Assembly (NCBI GenBank): GCA_001910725.1
Contig: MJGA01000011.1
Coordinates: forward strand, 248,001 to 312,000
Length of the DNA: 64,000 nucleotides
From: Phanerodontia chrysosporium
Taxonomy: Eukaryota; Basidiomycota; Agaricomycetes; Polyporales; Phanerochaetaceae
Direction: 5' to 3'
The translations under genes and the position numbers were made by a program. The notes beneath the pieces were generated by a model. That model was not told the DNA's origin and ran no database searches. It saw only the letters and a program-made list of their open reading frames with translations. Positions 56,186 to 64,000 of this stretch are shown here, in pieces (positions within the stretch are counted from its first letter, which is position 1; each line of letters starts with the position of its first letter).

Positions 56186-57039
56186 TTGGTCGCATTTCAC
56201 AAGGGAAGTTCCCATATTTCCCAGGAACGGATACTTAAGCAGTTCATGCAGGTACTACCTGTAGTAGCTCGCAGACCACCGCACCCTGATTTCACAACAC
56301 CCGCCTCCTGAGTATGCACCGATTCAAAGTTTTCTTTTCTTAGTTTGTACGACCCTTGACTCTCAGGCGGTATGGGTGGATACCGGGGGAGTTCTGACGC
56401 GAGGCGGGGAACCGTCGCGCATACCACACTGCGGCAAGAGGCACATCGTCCCAGGAGACCATCGTCTCCGTATGCGCAAATGGTTCAGAACCCAGTGTCC
56501 AGCGTAACACGCCGGCCCATACCACCTGCGACGTCCTGAGGCTCGCTTCTCTTTGCCAACCCCCTTTCCCCCATTATTTTCTTCATGGCAATTGCCCTCG
56601 TGGCTAACGCCAGTGTTTCACGCCAACCTAGAGTACGACAAGTGTATATTTACAATAGCCTGGTATCGTCCACCATAGGGCCCTGCCCTCAAGGCAGTAA
56701 AGCATGGAGTTCAAAAAAAGAATTTCGGCAGCCTCGTGTCTGCCTTGTGCCTTTCCCATAAAAGCTGCCCTATTTTTCTTCCGCTCTCCGTCTCCCCACC
56801 TTCGACTTACATCTCGCTGGCGTCGACGCTTCACTGATCTTTCGGTACGTCCCCCAGATGTTCGACTCCCTATCCTTGCCTGGCCAACTCTTACCCATGT
56901 AGCTCCGTCTACTCTACCATGGACAGATTCTTTAGGACGGTTGGATTGGCCCGCACAGGTGCGTTTTGCTCCCTGTCACGCAGGGAAGAAAGACAAGTAA
57001 CGAGCCTCCACAGAGACCACAGTCACTAGGGTCAGCAAG
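56186..57039. other. Possible LINE 3' UTR and spacer
   Basis: No gene recognised. A likely acceptor (gtcagcaag) ends at 57039. Confidence 0.4.
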
Positions 57040-57414
57040 GACGAAATCAACATTAAGCAGCATTTCGGAGCTATACCTAGCGACGAGACTGTGCTAGCCA
57101 CAGTGCGCAGCACGAAGGAGTATATCATGGCCCTCGACCAGTCGCTGCACCTCCGCACGCTCACCATATGCGACCTGCTTCCTGCCGTGGTACTCCGGCA
57201 TCGCGCTACACGCGACGTCTCCGGCCTCATCGCCCAGCTGCGAGACATGCTGCGCGGCCTCGACGCCCATCTCAAAGATCGCATTCAAAAAGGCACTCTC
57301 GAGCGCGTTGTCTTTACTACGAGACGTGGGGGTGCTTCGGCAGCCATCGCGGGCGACGAGAGGCCCCGAGTGCGCCAGTTTTTCGAGGCACTTGGAGATG
57401 TCGATATTTTCTAG
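57040..57414 (+). CDS. Orphan protein fragment, paralogue of the gene at 35.5-36.1 kb
   Basis: One exon-like open stretch of 124 codons plus stop. The part from LRTLTICDLLPAVVL through GLDAHLKDRIQKGTLERVVF to ERPRVRQFFEAL aligns block for block with the carboxy-terminal half of the product at 35492-36122. Upstream exons were not found, so it may be the last exon of a gene with unplaced 5' exons or a truncated copy. It ends three residues after the aligned region, like its paralogue. Confidence 0.45.
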   Translation, partial: DEINIKQHFGAIPSDETVLATVRSTKEYIMALDQSLHLRTLTICDLLPAVVLRHRATRDVSGLIAQLRDMLRGLDAHLKDRIQKGTLERVVFTTRRGGASAAIAGDERPRVRQFFEALGDVDIF

Positions 57415-58719
57415 TTGTTGACTCGGTTGGGTTATTCGATACTGGCCTATGCAATCATATTGTTCTGATCTCGCAATCCCGGTGCCGCGTGCGCAGTGTA
57501 CAGGATCAAGGTCAGGAGCACTTACTCCGACTGCCTGCGTGTTGGAACAGAAAACGCGGCCATGCACTCTACGATGCGCCTACGTCGCTGCTGGGCAAAG
57601 GGTCCCTGAAGGTACTCAGGCTCTTAGTTCATCCATGCATGAGGAAGCCGGGAGGCAACGATTCTGATGGGAGTCAGTTACGCCAGCGTCGAATGGGCAA
57701 AGCCGCGGTATATGAAGCGCAGCAGATGCAGTAGGCCATCATTTTGCAAGCCAGCGAAGTTGCACAGCATGCGGCCTGTGCTGAACTAGGCTACAGGAAG
57801 GAAGGCAGTGCTATTAAGCCACCGCCATACAAGGGGAGAGCCCAGCCTTTCGTGTAAGAGTAATCATTCGGTATCGAACATCATCCTCGGTTCCTTCAAG
57901 TTCCTGCCTCCCAAGTCCGTAAACATCGAAGGCGAGCTCTGTGCAATTATGAGACTCAAGAGGCGGATGCCCGAGTCAAGCGTAGCGCAAAGGAGGATCC
58001 GTGGCATGACAGCCGTAACGCCACATTTCCCCTATTGTCTTCGGCTGCGCCTTCAGCCGGTTCAAGAGTGAATGACGGTGGGAGGACTGGCACAGGAAAG
58101 ATGGGCTGGGGCTTCGGTAAGTCTCTTCAGGGACGCAAGTCTTGTCCGCTCACCGTCGACAGGCACTGGCCGGGTACGCTCAGGAAGAACGCTGGACGAG
58201 CTGGGTAGTTCAGGAGCCGGCTTACCGCACATCCATACACGCTGTTTGCCATTGTACTAGGCAGTAGCGGACATGAGATGCCAAGTTCTCTTGATAATAT
58301 CATTCTAGTAGACAGTACACTTAGGCCGTGTTGGGCAACACTGCCACGCTTCCGCCAGGCCACGTCAAGCCGGCGCCTTGCGACGCTGACAGAACCATGG
58401 CAGGGCAAGCACCTGGCGCTGGCGTGACAAGCGCTCAGTTGGCGGAAGCCTGGCAAGGTTGCCGAACACGGCCTAAGTCTCTACTCTCGTGCCTCGAGCC
58501 TCGAAGGTTCCGACTGCTCGTTGACCACCTTTACCAGGATGTGGGGGCGGTACGCGCAATCACCGCGCTGCAGCCTGCGTGTCCTCGGGCTTCCAGCCTC
58601 CGCCTGGCCCATTTCTGCAGCCGCCCATCCCAACGTCGCCACATTTACTCGCGCAGGGGCCCAAGCTCGAGTCAAAGTAAACTTCATTCACAGCCGCTTA
58701 CAGGATATCAGGACCTCCG
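57415..58719. other. 1.3-kb spacer, nothing recognised
   Basis: Open patches in several frames (for example 58328-58834) have no family match. It includes the 3' UTR of the phosphatase. Confidence 0.4.
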
Positions 58720-61177
58720 CTACAGTCGATCTAACGGCCGCACCGAACGGCCTGCGCATTTACAGCTCGGCGGTGGAGGAGACCCGTCCGTGGTACTCCA
58801 GCCATCGCCAGACGGCACGCTCCAGTTCCCGTAACAGCCCCACTGCCAATCCGTGGTCCTGATCAGCTCGCGCATCGCCCCGACAAACGTGTCGAGCGGG
58901 CAGAGCCCGTCCCTCTGTGCCGGGCAGCCGCGCACGGACGTCAGCGGAACGACGCCGTCATTGACGACCACGCGGATCTGCGGGCCGGCGACGTCGGTGC
59001 ACGAGAGCACTGTGCGGTGCGTCAGTGGAAGGCGCGCGGGGCGGACATGTGTAGGGGATACGCACGCTGGAAGTGAACGTTCGTCGCGAACGGCGCGAGG
59101 TATGCGCTCCGGAAGGAGCGGTGCTTCGGGATGTGGTCGTACGGCAGCGGGCCCGTCGCGGCAAAGTTTGTGAGGTTCAGCGCCGTCAGGACTAGCCAAC
59201 ACGCGATCAGCGTCGAGGACATTACGCGAAGACATGCCAGCAAACGCACTGTTGAGCACGATGATCTCGTGCGTGGCATCGACGTAGAGGCTGTCATTCA
59301 GCGGGAACGTCGTCGGGTTGTCGTTCAGCGTCGCGTTCGTCGACGAGTTGTGCGTCGCGATTGGCGTGTGCGTGAGCCGCGCCACGAGCTCCTGCACGTA
59401 GCCGATGCCGAGCACGCGCGCAAACGGCGAGCCCCATGCGGCGTTGTACCAGAAGAAGAGGTCCAGGCTGGGCCCTGCTGTCAGCATACACGGCGAACTG
59501 CGCAGCGAAGAACATACGCGTAGTTGAAGCCCCTCCACTCCTCTTCGGTAAAGAGGCCACAGAACTTGGAATACCCGATTGCAACAGTCTCGTACGCGCA
59601 CGTCTCTTGCATAGCGTACAGGTCTTCGATCGTCAGATTGTAGCCATGGATGTGCTGCGACAGACGACGATGGGCAGACCTCAGGTATCGGTCGGCCCAT
59701 CGGGTCATGTACCATACGCCGCGGTCGCCACCAGTGTCTGGCCGGAACAGGTTCGGGCAACTATGAAACGTGATATCAGTCCTTGGTCAGCCTATCGAAC
59801 TTGAGAGCATATCGATGACTGACGTGTAGTACGACGCCAGGGTATTGTTGAACTAGGACAAAAAGGAGATCAGATATTGGTCGTGTTGAGACGATAAGAA
59901 GCGCACCCCAGGAGCCTCGATCATTATGCTTTGCTGGTACTGCCCCTCCAGTGAATGCCCGAAGAAGCCCAGTGCGAAGTTGAGAGCGGAAGCCACCATG
60001 CGGTCCCTTTCGCAAGGTTGTTACGAGCCGATACAACGAGACTGCTGATGACATACTGCGACTCTGTTCGGAAGACCGGGATGGTATTCGCATCGGAGAA
60101 GTTCTACGGGACCGCTCGTTTAGAGTCTACATATACACACCTGCATATAAAACACACCTTCAGGAGAAAGCCATACTTCAGGCGAGTAGAGACGCCGAGA
60201 TCGTCTACGAGCACGTTTAAGCATGAATGCACGACGCCGGCAATAAAACTTACACAGCTGCTGGCGTCCGAAGGGAGTCAACACTGGTGATTTTGTCAGA
60301 CCAACAAATTCAGTAACGTCATGTCAGGCAGACTTACGTTCTTCACCGAGTTTATACGTCCTACAGAATACTTGAGCATTCCTCCCCAAACTCCAGATCG
60401 CATTCACCGCTCACCATGTGTTCAAGAACTCCAGATGCCCCGTGGCCGTCCAGTTCGCCGCGTATCTATTGAGGCGACCGGCCAAGTTGGAAGGACCTCC
60501 GTAGGACGCTGGACACGCATGGTCATGAGCTAAACTGATAACGCGTACAAGCAAAGACTCTTACCCTCGCTGGTAGGGTAGCGTGCACCGTGACGATGGA
60601 GGAGGTGCAGGCCCGTGAGGCGACACGTGTCGGGCACGTCCGGTTTCGCGCGCACACCAAACGCTCCGCGCTTGACAGTGAACCAAGGCGACAGGTTTCC
60701 CCAATGCCTGAAGATGTCAAAATCGTCGTCGTCGTCATCGTCGTCGTCCCCGAACGACGGGGAGACGAGGCCGGGAGCGCCGGTGTGGATGGGGTACGCC
60801 GGCGCGGTCACGACCAGTGCGGGCTCTGCGCCCGTCGCGGTGTGCCCGGCAAATCCGACGTACGAGGGGAAGAGAGACGGGTCGGCGTTGGTCGGCGACG
60901 CAGGCGGGAACTGGTGCACTTCAGACGAGCCGACCCAGGGCGCTGCGTACAGCCCAACGGTGTCGGTAGGCAGTGCGTCATGACGAGTGTCGCAGGTTGT
61001 CGAGTTCAGGTTCATCCAGCGGAAGGCGGTGAAGCAGGCCAGGGTGCCCGCGACGAAGGCAAGCAGAAGCTGCAGCTTGCGGTTCCATGACGCGGTCTTC
61101 GATGGGACTGGGGCGAGAGGCTGAGGGAGGAGACCCTCCCCCTCCCCGGGCAGCTTGGTGTCGAGGTAGGATGCCAT
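58720..61177 (-). CDS. Membrane-anchored histidine acid phosphatase (phytase-like)
   Basis: Histidine acid phosphatase with an amino-terminal signal anchor (LQLLLAFVAGTLACFTAFRW, preceded by a short polar cytosolic segment). It should face the lumen or cell exterior. The active-site motif LLHRHGARYPTSEG holds RHGxRxP, and the late acid motif is VDATHEIIVLN (HE form). Conserved blocks include GRLNRYAANWTATGHLEFLN, TIPVFRTESQDRMVASALNF, CAYETVAIGYSKFCGLFTEE, YVQELVARLTHTPIATHNSS and IRVVVNDGVVPLTSVRGCP. Exons begin 61177-60565, 60496-60415, 60360-60338 (23 nt), 60283-60254 (30 nt), 60204-60158, 60103-60057 and continue from 60006; phases match throughout this part. An acidic stretch of about ten Asp follows the anchor. 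An in-frame ATG at 61210 is an alternative start. Later exon borders were not all fixed. Confidence 0.85.
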
Positions 61178-61880
61178 GCCGTGAGGATGGACTCTGCTGA
61201 ATGAGGTCATTTTATGCGCAAAGTGCGTCCATCGCCCGAGCGCGAACGGCAGACGGCAGGCAGGCAGGGTCATGAGGATGCGCCACATCAGGGCACTTGT
61301 AACAAGGATGTCGAAGTAAGCGCGTTTATAGAAGGCCTTGAGCTTGATCGTACGCTCACGGCTTGGTAAATGGCAAACCGACATCCCCGTCGCTGCGTCG
61401 CTGCAAGTCTAGATGTACTGATGACTCGCAATGATGATAGGATAGGTCATGAGGGCTTCTACTCCACAGATCCCGCCTGAGTCGCCTTGGCAGCGAGTAT
61501 GCAAGGACTGGACAGTGTTGATGTGCAAATGCGACTGAGGCGACTCCTCTTAATCCTTAAATCCTGCGGCAGTCCAGGTTATACTGTATGTCCGGTCTGT
61601 GAGAAACAAAAACACTCGCGCAGATGCAAATATCTGGCGGACTCGGATGGATTGGGTACTCACCATTGCAGCCCGGGGCTCCTTGTAAGCTCACAAGGTT
61701 TCCATGTTACCAGCAGCCTTCTATTCTTCTATTTCCCTCAGTCGAACGCTTGATACCTATTGTACAAGTTGGTACGGGGAAGACGGCCTGCTCAACATAG
61801 CGGCCGCAGTGGAGCACTTCAAGAACCTAACGTATTCGTCAGCTTACAAAACGAGTGACCACCTCAGGGTGCAATCCACT
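61178..61880. other. Spacer upstream of the phosphatase, nothing recognised
   Basis: No coding or repeat structure identified; probably the phosphatase promoter and the 3' UTR of the F-box gene. Confidence 0.45.
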
Positions 61881-63790
61881 CTACCAGGTACGTTTGTTCG
61901 GGTCTTCGAATGCAACTCCAATTTCGGTACTTCCTCTTGCGGACAACGCCATCTCTTGAGAGCGCTCGGCCACACGCGATGCCAGAGACCGAGCTGTACA
62001 GAGCACATGATTGAACATTGATCGGATTGCGGTAATGTACTCTATACAGCTCCCAGCACGATGCATAATTAGAAAATATAGGCCGTCATCCTGCGTCAAA
62101 ACAATGAATGAGGATGCGGCAACAACATGGAATACGACGCACCGGCCCTTCGATCCATATATCATCACGCCATCCTCGACGAGCGCGAAATGCTCCCCAC
62201 CGTGGTTAAAATCCATCGTTGTCTCGAGGTAGGACGAAGCGCTTCGCGTCGTGGCCCGTCTTGATGCGCACGGCAAGTCTCGCGCCGTACGCGAAGCTCC
62301 AGCCAATTGTGCCGGCAGCGTCGAACAGCCGGCATGCGTGCGAGTACTCGGTCCAGGGCACGCGCCACCCGCGGGGTGCACGCAGGATGACCGTGCCGGG
62401 AATAACTAGCTCGAACTTCCTCGCCTTTTTTTGCGCGGAGTGATAGACACGAGCACGATGGGTGTTCCAACGGCGCGGAACAACGCTCCCTCCGTTTGGG
62501 CCGCGTCGGCAGTCGGACTGGCCAGAGAACAAGAGACATGGTAGGTCATCTTGCACTTCGCAGCTTGTTTCGTCAACGTCGGCAGCTCCAGTACTGCAGT
62601 AGCGTCGTTTTGGACAGCGTCTTGGAAGAAAAGCAGGTCCGAAGTCGGCATGTTGTGGCAGTCGAATACAGCCAAGACGGGTTGGTGCCCGTCTACGGTC
62701 CCCGCAACAGTGCGTGTCGAGAGTCGAGAAGGGCGTGACTCTTTACCGCTCCAACATTCTCGTCTTCTAGATGCTACATATAGTATCAGTATGAAGCCTC
62801 CCTCGAGCAGCCAACAGAGATACACACCATGAGCAAGCGACCCTGCTTCCAGTTGACGACTGCTACTTGACGAAAGCTCCACCGAGGTAGTATCACTTGT
62901 CCGAACCGCCACAGAGCCTCCACAAATATACACCTCAAGGACGGATATACTCGAAAGGAGCGGGACTCGAAGCTCGAATTGCTGAGCGTTGGGTGCGGCT
63001 CGCCAGTTGCGCAAGTGAAAAGCGCAGAGTGAAGTAGTTGTCCGTCCTCGGCTCCCACTTGTCTGACTCCTATTCCCAGCCGTCAGCCCCATCGTCGTCA
63101 TGGACCTCTTCATCTACAGTGGAATCGTTGTTGTCCACATTGTGGGCGCCGGTGTTAACGACAGGATGTGGTTTCGACGATCATGTTCAGAGCTAACGGT
63201 GCAAGCAATCAGACCCTGCATTTATGACAGAAACAGCTGACGGTACCTCCTGCCAATCACGAGCAAGTCTTGATAACAGTCGAAGGCGTAGTCGTCGACC
63301 TCGCCGAGGTCGCCCAGTGTCCAGCTCTTCGGCTCGATCCGCCGAGTTTGCGAACCTAAGAGGGTCATTTCCATGCTCGTTGGTCGCGCGTACGATGCCT
63401 CTCTACAAGGTGCGGTCCCTGCGCGCGTGGGCCGTTGAACTCGGGAAGGTCGCGCTCCTCGTTTCAGGCCGTCTCTTCCACGCCTGCCGCCATTTCTCGA
63501 GACTGTCCAGCTTCTCCCGGGGCGAGCATCCGATGGCTGTTGGCACGTCCTCAACTCCATACAGGCAGCATTTGATTCTGTATTGGAGCTCGAGGGTGCC
63601 GCGAATGAGGTCGCGGAAGCTTTTAGAGACCTGCGGTTCGCGTGGACATTAGGACGATCTCGCGGTGAAAGCCCACGGTGCGTACCTGCAGCATACGAGC
63701 AATCTGGGGAGCTGGAAGGTGGCATAGGGCTTTGGTGAGCAGCTCGGCTGGGAGGTTCTGAAGGCAGGCCAAGTTGCTTGATGCGCGATG
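61881..63790 (-). CDS. F-box protein, boundaries uncertain
   Basis: Basidiomycete F-box protein of the same family as the broken gene at 21.4 kb. The F-box (LQNLPAELLTKALCHLP, then APQIARMLQ) is followed by an intron (gtacgc...ccgcag) and VSKSFRDLIRGTLELQYRIK. Then come KLDSLEKWRQAWKRRP, SWTLGDLGEVDDYAFDCYQD, LLVIG, the block with LRVPLLSSISVLEVYICGG, VAVVNWKQGRLLM, HQPVLAVFDCHNMPTSDLLF and near the end PWTEYSHACRLFDAAGTIGW. The order matches the family. Frame changes between about 63400 and 63500 and near 62460 could not be explained by introns, and no ATG lies directly before the F-box, so start, stop and integrity are provisional. F-box proteins recruit substrates to SCF ubiquitin ligases; the target is unknown. 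Confidence 0.55.
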
Positions 63791-64000
63791 GTTGTTGAAC
63801 GCGACCTCTGCTTGCAAACGTCTGCAAGTCGATAGTTGGGTTGCGCGCACCTGCTCGGATCATGATGCACTGATCCGCTTCCCATGTCATTTGCGCGCCC
63901 AACAACCTCCGCGCTCAGGACTCCCGTACTCCCGGCTGTACACCCTTGCATCCTATATGGCACACATTTCTTTCGCTCTCGACCGACTTCTCCGCTCTAA
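63791..64000. other. Right-edge sequence, probable 5' region of the F-box gene
   Basis: Nothing recognised; may contain the missing first exon or promoter of the F-box gene. Confidence 0.3.

Overview
The window looks like nuclear DNA of a filamentous basidiomycete, most likely an agaricomycete of the polypore type. Genes are split by many introns of about 45-70 bp with gt(a/g)(a/c)gt donors. They lie close together on both strands, and the accessory set (FunK1 kinase, degenerate F-box proteins, a MYND protein) is typical of that class. No tRNA, rRNA or CRISPR array was seen.

Layout. 1-30.4 kb is a dense, mostly conserved block: the end of Vps27 (ESCRT-0), complete Vps35 (retromer), Bcp1, an RNA-silencing RNA-dependent RNA polymerase, an amidase, a Bni4-like PP1-targeting protein, a FAD-dependent oxidoreductase, a broken F-box gene, Vps72/YL1, a mitochondrial ribosomal protein, a Get2-like receptor, an ArfGAP and the Sno1/PdxT glutaminase. 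Vps27, Vps35, Get2 and ArfGAP all serve membrane traffic. 30.4-39.3 kb is accessory and repeat-rich. It holds a decayed internal piece of the fatty acid synthase beta gene, a ~1.15 kb inverted-repeat element flanked by TA, an orphan gene with a second copy at 57 kb, and an array of about 15 tiny hairpins behind a TATA box. 39.3-53.6 kb carries a secreted alpha/beta hydrolase, a large family 2 glycosyltransferase, a DUF218 protein, a MYND/DUF4470 protein with a 15-nt exon, and a FunK1 kinase. 53.6-57.5 kb is again repeat-like, with a truncated LINE. 58.7-63.8 kb holds a membrane-anchored histidine acid phosphatase and a second F-box gene.

One property cuts across the window. At least ten otherwise good genes need one extra base to stay in frame, and nearly always the break lies on a run of three to five C or G. 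Splice-corrected exon lengths fit this count exactly for Bcp1, the Bni4-like gene, the oxidoreductase, ArfGAP, Sno1, DUF218 and FunK1. The simplest reading is systematic under-calling of short C/G runs in the assembly, so these genes should not be called pseudogenes on that ground alone. The FAS beta fragment and the F-box gene at 21.4 kb differ: they have in-frame stop codons by substitution and look truly dead.
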